A DNA stretch of 64,000 nt from Bog-950 sp964631835. Its GTDB lineage: Bacteria; Bacteroidota; Bacteroidia; Chitinophagales; LD1. Below, in pieces: positions 36,203-45,997 of the stretch; position 1 is the first letter of the stretch, and each line of letters begins with the position of its first letter. The notes below the pieces were generated by a model, which searched no databases, was not told the DNA's origin, and worked only from the letters and a program-made list of their open reading frames with translations. The DNA lies in the NCBI GenBank assembly GCA_964631835.1, contig CAZWAD010000018.1:1-64000 (forward strand), given 5' to 3'. The position numbers and the translations under genes are program-made.

Positions 36203-39127
36203 ATGAAAAAGTTAATTACAGTTGTATCTATATGCTTGCTTGTGCTTATTTCTGTTTCTGCACAAGATGTTACCCTTTCCGGTCCGGGAGCATGTAACGG
36301 AACTGCTGTTTCCGGTACATGGGTGGTACCGTGTAACGTCAGTTCCATCACCGTAGACGTTTATGGCGCTGGCGGAGGCGGGGGCGGAGGCGGAGGCGGA
36401 AGTAACGGAGGTTTGTTTAATACCCGGGGCGGTGGCGGAGGTGGCGGGGGTGGTTATACAAGAATAACTATCAATGTGGTTCCCGGCTCTTCGTTTACAT
36501 ATAGTATTGGTGCTGGCGGTTGTGGAGGTAGCGGAGGTTCTGACGGGCAAAGCGGCAATAACGGTACTACCGGAGGAAACAGTACATTCAGCGGCACTGC
36601 TCAAGGCGGAACACCCGTAAACCTTGTCGCTAACGGAGGTGTAAGAGGCACGCCCGGTTCGGGTACCGGTGGAAGCCCCGGAAATGGAGGTGCCGGTGGT
36701 ACAGCCAGCGGAGGAACAACGAATACCACCGGTAGCAACGGGGTTAACGGCAGCGGAGGGAATGGAGGAGCGGGAGGTGCCGGGGCAGGACCAGCCGGTG
36801 GTGCTGGCGGTGCTAGTACCAATGCCCCGGGAAATCCTTATGGCGGAGGCGGAGCAGGTGGTGGCGATTCACCCGGAGGGGCAGGAGCTGCAGGAGGAAT
36901 TCTGATAACATATGTAACTACGGTTCCGCTCCCGGCAACACCTGTCATTTCAAGTACGCCACCCACATGTTTAGCCGCAGGAACAAGCACTATCAGCAAC
37001 TACGATGCTTCAACTACTTACACATTTACTCCTTCAGGACCTGTTGTAAATGCTGGCGGAGCAATAACCGGCATGGTGACAGGCACAAGCTATACTGTTG
37101 TTGCAGGCTCAGGAAGTTGCGCATCAGCGCCAAGCGCTCCTTTCAGTAATGCTCCTGCAACTTCTCCGCCTGCTGTGCCAACGGTTTCAACCACTCCGCC
37201 AAGCTGCTCTTCAGATGGAGTGGCAACTATTACTAATTACAATGCTGTTTTAAACTACATTTTTACTCCTGCAGGGCCTGCAGCAGGTGGTGGGGGAGTA
37301 ATAAGCGGAATGGCAACAGGAACAAATTACACCGTGGAAGCCAGTGACGGTAGTTGCTCGTCCGGACAAAGTTCTTCCTTCAGTATAGGCGCGCAACTGC
37401 CCGTACCGGTTGCTGCTATCAGCGGCTCCTTAACTTACTGCACCGGTGGCAATACAACCCTGACGGCAAGCGGTGGAAGTACTTATTTGTGGAGCACCGG
37501 AGCAAACACCGCTTCGGTTACTGTAACACAGGGCACTTATACCGTAACCGTAACCAATGCCAGTATGTGTACGGCTACTGCCGATGCTGTAGTTACCGAG
37601 TTAACCAGCTTACCGGTAACCATCAGCGGGGCTTTGAGCTATTGCCCGGGCGGAAATACAACCCTTACTGCCAGCGGGGGCATCGGTTACTTATGGAGCA
37701 ATGCAAGCACCACACCAAGTATTACCGTAACTGCGGGTACATATTCCGTAACTGCTTCCGATGCCAACTTCTGCACCGGCTCTGCCAGTGCTGTTGTATC
37801 TGCATTTCCGCAACCGGTAGTAACAATCAGCGGTGCATTAAGCTATTGTGCGGGGGCAAACACTACCATCACAGCAAGCGGGGCATCAAGTTATATGTGG
37901 AATGACCTGACGGGCAGTACAACACCTGCCATTACCGTAACGCAGGGAAGCTATACCGTAACAGGTACAGACGGAAACAATTGCACCGCCAGCGAAAGCG
38001 CAACGGTTACCGAAAATCCTTTACCGGTAGTAAATATCAGCGGTTCGCTAACTTATTGCACAGGCGGAAATACAACCTTAACCGCCAGTGGCGGAACTTC
38101 TTACTCCTGGGATAACGGGGCTACTACAGCTTCAATTACGGTTACACAAGGCACTTATATGGTTACGGCAACCGATGCAAACAACTGCACCGCAACCGCA
38201 TCTGCAACCGTTACCGAATTAGCCAATTTAATTGTAAGCATTACCGGAACGCTGACCTACTGTCCGGGTTCAAATACCACACTTACGGCTACCGGTGGAA
38301 CAAGCTATAGCTGGAGCGATGGAAGTTCCGGCAGCAGTATTATGGCAACACAAGGAACTTATTCGGTTACTGCAGCCGATGCCGGATGCACAGGAACAGC
38401 TTCGGCTACTGTAACTGAGTTTCCGGCTGTAACGGTAAACATTACCGGGGCACTGAGTTATTGCCAGGGAACAAATACAACGCTTACCGCTTCGGGCGGA
38501 ATCAGCTATTTATGGAATGATGCCAACAACAACACCACTCCGGACATTACTGTAACTGCGGGTTCATATACCGTAACTGCTGCCGATGCAAACAACTGCA
38601 CCGCTAGCGCTTCGGCTGTGGTTACCGAAACACTCCTGCCTCCGCTAAATCTGGGCGGCACTATTTCCAGCTGCCAGGATTCTGCATTAACTGTTGATGC
38701 CGGCAGCGGATATGCCAGCTACTTATGGTCAACCGGAGAAACCACCCAAACCATTTCACCGCTAACTGCCGGTATCTATTCGGTAACAGTGGTTGATACC
38801 ATTGGCTGCAATCAATCCGGCTCGGCAAACGTGGTCTTTAATATCTGCCAGGACTATACCGTATTTATTCCCAATGCATTTACTCCTAACGGTGACGGGA
38901 ATAATGACCGGTTTCAACCCTATGTAACGGGGGTGATTTATGCTGATGTGGAAGTATTTGACCGCTGGGGCGAAAAGGTGTTTGAAACCAATAATGTAAA
39001 CGAATACTGGGACGGAACATACCGGGGCACCGAATGCAAGCCCGGTGTGTTTGTTTACAATGTTAAAGTGGTAGGCTTTACCGGCAACACAGCCCGGTAT
39101 AAAGGAACCGTCATGCTCATCAGATAG
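36203..39127 (+). CDS. Glycine-rich Ig-repeat adhesin with gliding-motility C-terminal domain
   Basis: From the signal-peptide start (MKKLITVVSICLLVLISVSA) the product is 974 aa. Residues about 45-235 are extremely Gly-rich, with polyglycine runs. Seven tandem units of about 66 residues follow from about 405 to 890, six of them near-identical (pattern ISGxLxYCxGxNTTLTASGG ... SYLW). The C-terminus (about 890-974) carries FIPNAFTPNGDGNNDRF and VFDRWGEKVFE. This is the gliding-motility-associated (T9SS type B) domain. The protein is probably a surface adhesin or filament. Near-identity of repeats suggests recent amplification or strong homogenisation. Confidence 0.88.
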   Translation: MKKLITVVSICLLVLISVSAQDVTLSGPGACNGTAVSGTWVVPCNVSSITVDVYGAGGGGGGGGGGSNGGLFNTRGGGGGGGGGYTRITINVVPGSSFTYSIGAGGCGGSGGSDGQSGNNGTTGGNSTFSGTAQGGTPVNLVANGGVRGTPGSGTGGSPGNGGAGGTASGGTTNTTGSNGVNGSGGNGGAGGAGAGPAGGAGGASTNAPGNPYGGGGAGGGDSPGGAGAAGGILITYVTTVPLPATPVISSTPPTCLAAGTSTISNYDASTTYTFTPSGPVVNAGGAITGMVTGTSYTVVAGSGSCASAPSAPFSNAPATSPPAVPTVSTTPPSCSSDGVATITNYNAVLNYIFTPAGPAAGGGGVISGMATGTNYTVEASDGSCSSGQSSSFSIGAQLPVPVAAISGSLTYCTGGNTTLTASGGSTYLWSTGANTASVTVTQGTYTVTVTNASMCTATADAVVTELTSLPVTISGALSYCPGGNTTLTASGGIGYLWSNASTTPSITVTAGTYSVTASDANFCTGSASAVVSAFPQPVVTISGALSYCAGANTTITASGASSYMWNDLTGSTTPAITVTQGSYTVTGTDGNNCTASESATVTENPLPVVNISGSLTYCTGGNTTLTASGGTSYSWDNGATTASITVTQGTYMVTATDANNCTATASATVTELANLIVSITGTLTYCPGSNTTLTATGGTSYSWSDGSSGSSIMATQGTYSVTAADAGCTGTASATVTEFPAVTVNITGALSYCQGTNTTLTASGGISYLWNDANNNTTPDITVTAGSYTVTAADANNCTASASAVVTETLLPPLNLGGTISSCQDSALTVDAGSGYASYLWSTGETTQTISPLTAGIYSVTVVDTIGCNQSGSANVVFNICQDYTVFIPNAFTPNGDGNNDRFQPYVTGVIYADVEVFDRWGEKVFETNNVNEYWDGTYRGTECKPGVFVYNVKVVGFTGNTARYKGTVMLIR

Positions 39128-39204
39128 CTAATACGCTGATTTACAGCCTGCTGTCAGAAAAAAATTTGCTGAATAAGGTACAGGGAATGGTGCATTTGCA
39201 CAAT

Positions 39205-39632
39205 GCAGTTTTGCATTTGTAACGGGCGAACCCGCATTTGTAACAAGCGAACTCGCATCTGCCATGAGCGAACTCGCATTTGTAATNNNNNNNNNNNNNN
39301 NNNNNNNNNNNNNNNNNNNNNNNNNNNNNNNNNNNNNNNNNNNNNNNNNNNNNNNNNNNNNNNNNNNNNNNNNNNNNNNNNNNNNNCCGCATTTGTAACA
39401 AGCGAACTCGCATCTGCCATGAGCGAACTCGCATTTGTAATGAGCGAACTCGCTTTTGTCATGGGCGAACCCGCTTTTGTCATAAGTGAACTCGCATTTA
39501 TGATAAGCGAATTCGCATTTGCACGGGGCGAACTCACTCTTACACAGAGCGAACTGCCTTTTCCGAGGAGCGAACTCCTTTTTCCGAAGAGCGAACTGCT
39601 TTTTCTGAAAAGCGAACTGCTTTTTAAACAAT
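39205..39632. repeat. 21-bp tandem array A4 (GCGAAC units), split by the gap
   Basis: GCGAA or a one-base variant occurs at 39226, 39247 and 39268. After the gap it occurs at 39402, 39423, 39444, 39465, 39486, 39507, 39528, 39549, 39570, 39591 and 39612, always 21 bp apart. Unit bodies change from GCATTTGTAATGA to CTTTTTCCGAAGA along the array while phase is kept. The true unit number is unknown because of the gap. Confidence 0.9.
39287..39386. other. Scaffold gap of 100 N
   Basis: Exactly 100 N. The 55 bases before it (39232-39286) are identical to the 55 bases after it (39387-39441), so two contigs with overlapping ends were probably joined with a fixed-size gap. The gap lies within array A4 and affects no gene. 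Confidence 0.97.
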
Positions 39633-39770
39633 TGGGTCTGTTCAATAAACTGTGTCATTATTAAATTTGCGTTGTTGAATAGACTCTAACCTTTATGCGA
39701 CAGGCCGGCAGAGTTTTAGACTTTATAGCTATGCATACCCGCTAAACCCCGGGGGTAGAACCGCTACGCA

Positions 39771-39856
39771 TACCCCTAACCCCTAAAGGGGAACCTCCAC
39801 CCAAATGAAAGCCTGTATTAAAAAGCATAGCTTTACCCCTTTAGGGGCAGGGGTCT
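39771..39856. repeat. Inverted pair of CCCCTAAAGGGG palindromes
   Basis: ACCCCTAACCCCTAAAGGGG at about 39772-39791 and its inverse, CCCCTTTAGGGGCAGGGGT at about 39836-39854, enclose about 44 bp. Each contains the CCCCTTTAGGGG or CCCCTAAAGGGG palindrome. The core resembles that of the coding element found in mnmD and addA. It has the look of a REP-like intergenic element. Confidence 0.75.
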
Positions 39857-39858
39857 GC

Positions 39859-39906
39859 ACAGATTGCTTCGCCAGTCCGCAAAGCCGGACTGCCTCGCAA
39901 TGACAA
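39859..39906. repeat. REP-like palindrome ending in GCAATGACAA
   Basis: AGTCCG and CGGACT form an inner stem within a sequence that runs from AGATTGCTTCG to CCTCGCAATGACA. The outer arms ATTGCTTCG and CCTCGCAAT pair partly. The motif is the kind of dispersed palindrome seen in many bacteria, and its inverse (TTGTCATTGCGAGG) resembles the TTGTCATTCTGA repeat at 13.7-14.0 kb. It lies 77 bp before addA. Confidence 0.7.
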
Positions 39907-39982
39907 TTTTTTTTTGTTTGCCGCGCACATCCATTGCGCTCCCGCCTGCTTTCTTTGTATTTCCAATTCTTATTTTGCAACC

Positions 39983-42900
39983 ATGCTCCGCATTTATAAA
40001 TCATCAGCCGGTTCAGGCAAGACCTACACTCTTGTAAAGGAATACCTGCGCATGGCGCTGTCTTTCCCTTCCCCTTTAGGAGAAGGTGTCCGCAGGACGG
40101 ATGGGGTAAAGTATAGGGGTATCCTCGCCATCACATTCACCAACAAAGCCGCAGCCGAAATGAAAGAACGCATTCTTGCTTCGCTTCAGGGAATTGCGTC
40201 TGCTGATAAAAAATATGCCCCGCTCACCCAGGAGTTATGTGCGCTCACAAAAAAAAGCGAAACCGAATTGCGGCAGAATGCTTCGGCTATTCTGCGAAAC
40301 ATGCTGCACAATTACAGCGATATATCCGTCAGCACCATTGATAGTTTTGTTCACCGCATTGTGCGTTCGTTTGCTTACGACCTGCACCTGCCCATGAATT
40401 TTGATGTGGAGATGGACAGCAACAAACTGCTGAGCGAAGCTGTTGAGCTTTTGCTCGACCGGCTCAACGAAGCCGACCAGCAGGTAACACAAGCGGTGCT
40501 GGATTTTGCATCTTCAAAAATTGAAGAAGGCAAAAGCTGGAATGTGGACCGCGATATGGCGAAGTTGGGTGGCGAGTTGTTTTCGGACGAAGCCCTGCCG
40601 CATATCAAACAACTGAGCGAGGTTGAATTCAGTAAGCTAAAGCAGGTAAGGGCAACACTTCATGCCAAAACAACCTCGTTTGAGAGTAAATTAAAGGAAG
40701 AAGGAAATGCAGCATTTCAATATATACTCCGCCACGGACTTACCGCTAAAGATTTTCACCAGGGTGTGCGCGGAGTGTTTGGCTATTTCAGCAAATATGC
40801 CGATGGAGATTTACCTAATGATGTGCGGGGCAATAGTTACGTCCGTGCAAGTTTTGAAGAAGATAATTGGGGGAAAAAGCCCCCGGATGAATCGGTAAAG
40901 CTGGAACTTCAAAGGCATTACCGGAATATCGTTTCACTATGGGAGAATGATGGTAAAGACTACTCACTTGCACAATTGCTTCTGCGCAATTTTTACTCCT
41001 TCATCCTGCTTGCCGATTTGCAAAAGCTGCTTGAAGAACTGAAAAAGGAAAACAACATTCTTCACATCAGCGATTTTCAACAGAAGGTGTACGAAATAGT
41101 TAAAGAACAGGAAGCACCGGTTATTTACGAGCGCATAGGCGAGAAATACGACAATATATTGATTGATGAATTCCAGGACACTTCGGTGCTTCAGTGGCGC
41201 AACCTGCTGCCGCTGATTGAAAACTCGCAATTCAAAAGCGAAGACAGCCTGATTGTGGGCGATGCCAAACAAGCCATTTACCGATTTCGCGGTGGCGAAA
41301 TGGGGCAGATTGCTGCTTTACCAAAAGTTTTAGGCAGCGAACATGATTCTCTTTTAAAAGAACGTGAAGTAGCTATCGGCAATTATGGCGTTGAAGTTCA
41401 TTCCTTACAAAAAAACTTCCGCAGCCGGCAACAGGTAATTGATTTCAACAACGCTCTTTATGAGCAATTGCTTCAACTGCCCGAATTGAAGAACAAAAGT
41501 ATATATGAAGATTATTTACAACAGCGGGGAAGAGACAGCGAAGGGGGCTTTGTCAGTATTGAATTCCTGAATGACGGGGAAGAAGAGCTAACCATCAATG
41601 ACTATCGCTGTCAGCGTGTTGAACAAATTGTAAATGATGTGTTGAAGCGCGGATACAGTTATAAAGATGTGGCTGTACTTACCCGCTCAAATGCAAACGC
41701 AAGTATAATCGCCTCTTACCTCGCAGAACGGGGAATGAAAGTGGTTTCGCCTGAAAGCCTCCTCATTGACCGCTCACCCAAAGTTCAGTTGTTATTATCT
41801 GTATTCAGATACTTAGACAGAAAAGACGACCACATTGCACGTGCAGAAATTTTACATTATGCGCATCTTTTGCAGAAGCAGGAGGTTCACTATGAGCAGC
41901 TCGAATACAACGGCAGCTGGGCTGCATTCGAAAAAGAAATCAGCGAAGAAATTTCGGTGGATTTCGACAGCACAAAATTTCTCACCGGCAAATTGAGTGA
42001 CCTTACTCAACAACTTATCTATCTGTTCAATTTGGACGAAGATGACCCATTCCTGCAATTCTTTGCCGATGAAGTATTGCTCTACACTTCGCGTTACGGA
42101 AACGGAATCGGTGATTTCCTGCTCTGGTGGAGCGATGTGAAGCACAAAAAATCCATCATTTACCCCGAAAATATGGACGCGGTGCGTATCATGACCATTC
42201 ACAAGTCAAAAGGATTACAGTTTCCGGTAGTTATCCTTGCCGATGCGGACGGCAGGAGAAAGCTCAACAAAGATTTTTTCTGGGTTGATTTGAAAAAGAA
42301 ATGGCTGCCTGATTTGAAAGTCGGTATTCTTCCCGTCAGTAAGGATGTGAAGGAGACAGAGTTTGCAGAACTATATGAAACAGAAGAAGAACATTCTTTC
42401 CTCGACTTGCTCAATCTGTTTTATGTAGGGACAACCCGGCCCGAAGATGCGCTTTACATTCTGTCAGCGGAATTAGAAAAAGAACCGGAAGAAAATAATT
42501 CCGTAACAGCGTTGCTTGTTTCATTTCTGAAAGCTATTGGAAAATGGGATGGATTCAAGGCTTATTCTTTCGGAGATGAGCGGTTTGCAAAAGAGTTAAA
42601 AACAATGAAGCCTGAGAATAGTTTATATGAGAAAGATAGAACTACCTCACGAAATACGCTGTCATCCGCAATCAAAATCCGCATTCGCGCTGACTTGCTT
42701 TGGAGCGATGAAACCACCGGCAGGATTGATGAAGGAAAACTTTTGCACGAAGCACTGAAACAGGTGAAATACGAGGGTGATGAAGAAATGGTTTTGAAGC
42801 GAATGCTGGCAGAAGGGATAATAAGCGAAGCTCAGTTTATCGGCTTGCAAACTAAATTGGAGAATGTAGTTAAGCACAAAGAGCTAAACAGATTTTTTAA

Positions 42901-43144
42901 AAAGGGGCTGAGTATCATAAATGAAAGACCATTGCTGAAAAACAATGAAAAAGTGCGAATTCCTGACCGGGTGATTTTGCAAAATGATGAAGCAATTATT
43001 ATTGATTACAAAGCAGGAAAGGAAAGAGCAGAGTACAAGCAGCAACTGAACGACTACGCAAAACTTCTGGAAGAAGCGGGCTTGACGGTAAAAGAGAAGA
43101 TTATTTTTTACATGGCATCACAAAAGATGGAGGTGGTGGTATGA
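39983..43144 (+). CDS. addA: UvrD-like helicase-nuclease, AddA type
   Basis: AddA with AddB unwinds and resects double-strand breaks for recombination. The start at 39983 (MLRIYKSSAGSGKT) puts Walker A at the very N-terminus; the 23 residues upstream do not fit. In order: Walker A (6-14), ITFTNKAAAEMKER (motif Ia), ILIDEFQDTSVLQWRN at about 392 (motif II), FRGGE at about 436, VRIMTIHKSKGLQFPVV at about 735 and FYVGTTRPEDALY at about 813. The C-terminal PD-(D/E)XK nuclease spans about 905-1053 (VRIPDRVI, AIIIDYKAGK). Residues 29-42 (PSPLGEGVRRTDGV) come from the 42-bp element and sit between the helix after Walker A and motif Ia. The stop overlaps the addB start. Confidence 0.93.
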   Translation: MLRIYKSSAGSGKTYTLVKEYLRMALSFPSPLGEGVRRTDGVKYRGILAITFTNKAAAEMKERILASLQGIASADKKYAPLTQELCALTKKSETELRQNASAILRNMLHNYSDISVSTIDSFVHRIVRSFAYDLHLPMNFDVEMDSNKLLSEAVELLLDRLNEADQQVTQAVLDFASSKIEEGKSWNVDRDMAKLGGELFSDEALPHIKQLSEVEFSKLKQVRATLHAKTTSFESKLKEEGNAAFQYILRHGLTAKDFHQGVRGVFGYFSKYADGDLPNDVRGNSYVRASFEEDNWGKKPPDESVKLELQRHYRNIVSLWENDGKDYSLAQLLLRNFYSFILLADLQKLLEELKKENNILHISDFQQKVYEIVKEQEAPVIYERIGEKYDNILIDEFQDTSVLQWRNLLPLIENSQFKSEDSLIVGDAKQAIYRFRGGEMGQIAALPKVLGSEHDSLLKEREVAIGNYGVEVHSLQKNFRSRQQVIDFNNALYEQLLQLPELKNKSIYEDYLQQRGRDSEGGFVSIEFLNDGEEELTINDYRCQRVEQIVNDVLKRGYSYKDVAVLTRSNANASIIASYLAERGMKVVSPESLLIDRSPKVQLLLSVFRYLDRKDDHIARAEILHYAHLLQKQEVHYEQLEYNGSWAAFEKEISEEISVDFDSTKFLTGKLSDLTQQLIYLFNLDEDDPFLQFFADEVLLYTSRYGNGIGDFLLWWSDVKHKKSIIYPENMDAVRIMTIHKSKGLQFPVVILADADGRRKLNKDFFWVDLKKKWLPDLKVGILPVSKDVKETEFAELYETEEEHSFLDLLNLFYVGTTRPEDALYILSAELEKEPEENNSVTALLVSFLKAIGKWDGFKAYSFGDERFAKELKTMKPENSLYEKDRTTSRNTLSSAIKIRIRADLLWSDETTGRIDEGKLLHEALKQVKYEGDEEMVLKRMLAEGIISEAQFIGLQTKLENVVKHKELNRFFKKGLSIINERPLLKNNEKVRIPDRVILQNDEAIIIDYKAGKERAEYKQQLNDYAKLLEEAGLTVKEKIIFYMASQKMEVVV
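40067..40108 (+). repeat. 42-bp in-frame palindromic element, copy in addA
   Basis: CCTTCCCCTTTAGGAGAAGG forms a 9-bp stem with one mismatch, followed by GTCCGCAGGAC and GGATGGGGTA. It begins at codon 29 on a codon boundary and is read in the same frame as the mnmD copy at 35500-35541. It encodes PSPLGEGVRRTDGV. The insertion point is a surface loop between two core motor motifs. Confidence 0.9.
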
Positions 43145-45942
43145 AGAAGTTTCTGGAGGGCATAGCTGAAAAAATTCTTTCTAAACACGGTAATAACCTC
43201 AGTCATATCCTGATGCTGATGCCTAACCAACGCTCGTGTATTTACTTCCAAAATGAATTAAAACGACAGGCAAAGCAGGCAGTTTTTGCTCCTGAAATTT
43301 CAACCCTCCGGGACTGGACTTTTGCTCAAAGCAACCTTGTAGTGGCTGATAACATTGAACTAATCACAGAACTCTTTGCTTGCCATAAGTCCATTGGCGG
43401 AGAATTAAGTCTTGATGATTTCATCGGTACTGCCAACGTTATGTTATCTGATTTCAACGAACTGGATTTGCAAATGGCTGACTCAAAATCGTTCTTTCAT
43501 AATCTGGAGTTGCTGCAAAGCATGAAAACTTACGAACCGGGTGAGCAACCGACTGAATACAAAATTAAATACCGCAGGTTCTGGGAAGAATTCGGATTGC
43601 TTTACCAGCATTTGCGTAAGCGCCTCAAAGAAAATGGCAAAGGCTATACCGGTATGATTCTCCGCGAAGTGGCTGAAAATATTTCTTTTACCGGCAACAC
43701 CCCTGTTTATCTTATCGGCTTCAGCGGCTTGAATAAGACTGACGAAGTAATCATTGAAAATTTACTCCAAAGTAGCAACACGAAAATTTACTGGGATGCG
43801 GATGAATATTACGTAAAAGATGAAATGAACGAAGCAGGATTTTTCTTCAGGAAATATCAAGCGAAATTTCACATTGACAAAGAGCAATATCATAATGAGA
43901 TTGCAACGCAGCCTAAAAACATTTCAGTAATTGGAGTGGCTAAAAATATAGGGCAGGTAAAAGTTACGGCCGACATTCTTCAAAACAAGCTGACTCTTAC
44001 GGAGAAAGATTTATTGGATACCGTAGTTGTAGTTCCTGATGAGAAACTTCTTGGTCCTTTGGTGGCATCTCTTCCTGGTAACATTTCATCGGTGAACATT
44101 ACAATGGGATTGAGTATCACGGGAACCAATCCCGCAACTTTTCTCGGTATTCTGTTTCGGTTGTATGAGAACTCAATGAAATACAAATCAGCAGGCGTTC
44201 ACCGGTTCTATTACAAAGATATTTTTGAATTACTACAGCATAATTTTTTCCGGTTGCTTTTCAGTCAGTTGAAAACTGATGTTTTCCTTGAAAAGATGAA
44301 AGAGCAAAACAGGGTTTTGATAAGAAGAGAAGAGATTACTGAATTCTTTGAAGGGAATTTAGACAGGCTTTTTTTTGCAGGAGAAGATGCGAAAGACTAC
44401 GCAAACAATCTATCTGATAATCTCACAGCTCTGTTGGATGAACTGATAAAAAGAGCAAGAAAAGGCAACACCATTCTTGCATCTGACGCAGAAGTAACTT
44501 ATCGTTTGTTGAACGTTATTCAGAACACGCAAAACATTTTTGCTGCTAACGAAACTATTTCCATCAAGACCTATATCGCCTTACTTAATAACAACATGCA
44601 TATCGAGCGTGTTTCTCTGGAAGGAGACCCGGTAGCAGGCTTACAAATCATGGGTTTACAGGAAACACGTTCGCTCGACTTTAAGAATGTCATCATACTT
44701 TCTGCCAACGAAGGCATTTTGCCGTCAGGAAAGAGCATGAGTACATATATTCCTTATGAAGTACGAAGGGAATTTCTAACAACCTACAGAGAGCGGGATT
44801 CGGTAACTGCGTATCTTTTTTATCGCCTTCTTCATAAAGCAGAAAATGTTTTCATCCTCTACAACACCGAACCTGATGACTTAGGCGGAGGAGAAAAGAG
44901 CCGTTTTATTTTGCAATTGGAACATGAACTGAAAGCTGCCAATCCAGATGTCCACATAAGTGATTTGGTTTTTGCCGTTGACCCGCCATCGGCAATGGAA
45001 CAACAATCGATAGCTATTGAGAAGACAGAAGCAGTGATAAAAAAACTTGATGAGATTCTTACCCAATCGGGCATCTCTCCTTCAGCGCTTAATAGTTATA
45101 TCAATTGCACACTTCAGTATTACTTCCGTTACATAGCTGGACTACGGGAGCAAGATGACATGGAAGAAAATATGGAGGCCGCCACTATAGGTTCAGCCGT
45201 TCATTATGCTTTGGAAAAAATTTATGAAATCAGGAAAGGAAAAATTGTATCTGCTGAATATATAGAGGCAGCAATAAAAAATAAATCAAACATCGAAAAT
45301 CTGATTAGTGAACATTTGTCAAAACGCTTTGATAAAGAATCACTGAGTAATGGGAAGAATTTGCTGTTGTATAAAGTATGCGTAAAACTCACAGAAGAAT
45401 TTCTGAAATATGAAATTCAAAACCTGAGGCAACTTACAGATGCGGGTGCAGAAATGCAAATCGAAATGCTGGAAGAAAAGCTTTCTCATACTCTGAACGT
45501 GAACGGAAGGCAAGTTCTTGTATCAGGTAGGGTGGATAGAATAGAGAGAACAGGGGGTATTATACAGATTGCCGATTATAAAACTTCCACCAAATCAACC
45601 ATTCCGTTACTAAACGAAGAAACATGGAAAGCTTTAACTGCAGAACCTAATTTTTCAAAACCTGTTCAATTGCTGATTTACGCCTGGTTGTATTACCGGA
45701 TTTACGGGAGCAAGGAACTTCGTTCCGGTATCTACTGGCTGCGGGACGCGTACAAGAAACTTGATACCCTGCGAATAGGAAAAGTAAGTGATGTAATTGA
45801 TAAGGAAACTATCTTGAGGTTTGAAGAGAAACTAAAGCAACTGTTGTCTGAACTGACCAATACCAAAATTCCCTTTACTAAGACCGATGATATAAGGCGC
45901 TGTGAATATTGTGAGTTTGCGAATATTTGTGGAAGGAATTAA
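43141..45942 (+). CDS. addB: PD-(D/E)XK nuclease, AddB type
   Basis: AddB is the second subunit of the helicase-nuclease. The 933-aa protein has degenerate UvrD-like domains and a C-terminal nuclease (GSAVHYALEKIYE, VSGRVDRIERTGG, QIADYKTSTK). Four Cys form the iron-sulfur staple typical of AddB: C656 (NSYINCTLQYY) with C921, C924 and C930 (RRCEYCEFANICGRN at the end). No intact Walker A is visible at the N-terminus (LMLMPNQRSCIYF), as in many AddB relatives. It overlaps addA by 4 bp. Confidence 0.92.
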   Translation: MKKFLEGIAEKILSKHGNNLSHILMLMPNQRSCIYFQNELKRQAKQAVFAPEISTLRDWTFAQSNLVVADNIELITELFACHKSIGGELSLDDFIGTANVMLSDFNELDLQMADSKSFFHNLELLQSMKTYEPGEQPTEYKIKYRRFWEEFGLLYQHLRKRLKENGKGYTGMILREVAENISFTGNTPVYLIGFSGLNKTDEVIIENLLQSSNTKIYWDADEYYVKDEMNEAGFFFRKYQAKFHIDKEQYHNEIATQPKNISVIGVAKNIGQVKVTADILQNKLTLTEKDLLDTVVVVPDEKLLGPLVASLPGNISSVNITMGLSITGTNPATFLGILFRLYENSMKYKSAGVHRFYYKDIFELLQHNFFRLLFSQLKTDVFLEKMKEQNRVLIRREEITEFFEGNLDRLFFAGEDAKDYANNLSDNLTALLDELIKRARKGNTILASDAEVTYRLLNVIQNTQNIFAANETISIKTYIALLNNNMHIERVSLEGDPVAGLQIMGLQETRSLDFKNVIILSANEGILPSGKSMSTYIPYEVRREFLTTYRERDSVTAYLFYRLLHKAENVFILYNTEPDDLGGGEKSRFILQLEHELKAANPDVHISDLVFAVDPPSAMEQQSIAIEKTEAVIKKLDEILTQSGISPSALNSYINCTLQYYFRYIAGLREQDDMEENMEAATIGSAVHYALEKIYEIRKGKIVSAEYIEAAIKNKSNIENLISEHLSKRFDKESLSNGKNLLLYKVCVKLTEEFLKYEIQNLRQLTDAGAEMQIEMLEEKLSHTLNVNGRQVLVSGRVDRIERTGGIIQIADYKTSTKSTIPLLNEETWKALTAEPNFSKPVQLLIYAWLYYRIYGSKELRSGIYWLRDAYKKLDTLRIGKVSDVIDKETILRFEEKLKQLLSELTNTKIPFTKTDDIRRCEYCEFANICGRN

Positions 45943-45979
45943 TTCATATTTTAAGTAATTAGTTTAGCCGAAGTTACCG

Positions 45980-45997
45980 GTCAGACTTATGTCTGAC
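45980..45997. promoter_or_regulatory. Perfect palindrome upstream of the ABC-F gene
   Basis: GTCAGAC and GTCTGAC enclose the loop TTAT, giving an 18-bp perfect inverted repeat. It ends 26 bp before the ABC-F start codon. It may be an operator or a leader hairpin. There is no T-run, so it is not an intrinsic terminator for addB. Confidence 0.5.

Noticed and set aside
36212..37905. Arg/Cys-rich and Pro/Ala-rich frames inside the adhesin gene
   Set aside because: They are shadow frames caused by the glycine-rich and repeated codons of the real gene.
39128..39664. Open frames crossing the N gap on both strands
   Set aside because: They are translations of array A4 and run through unknown bases. 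They are not supported as genes.
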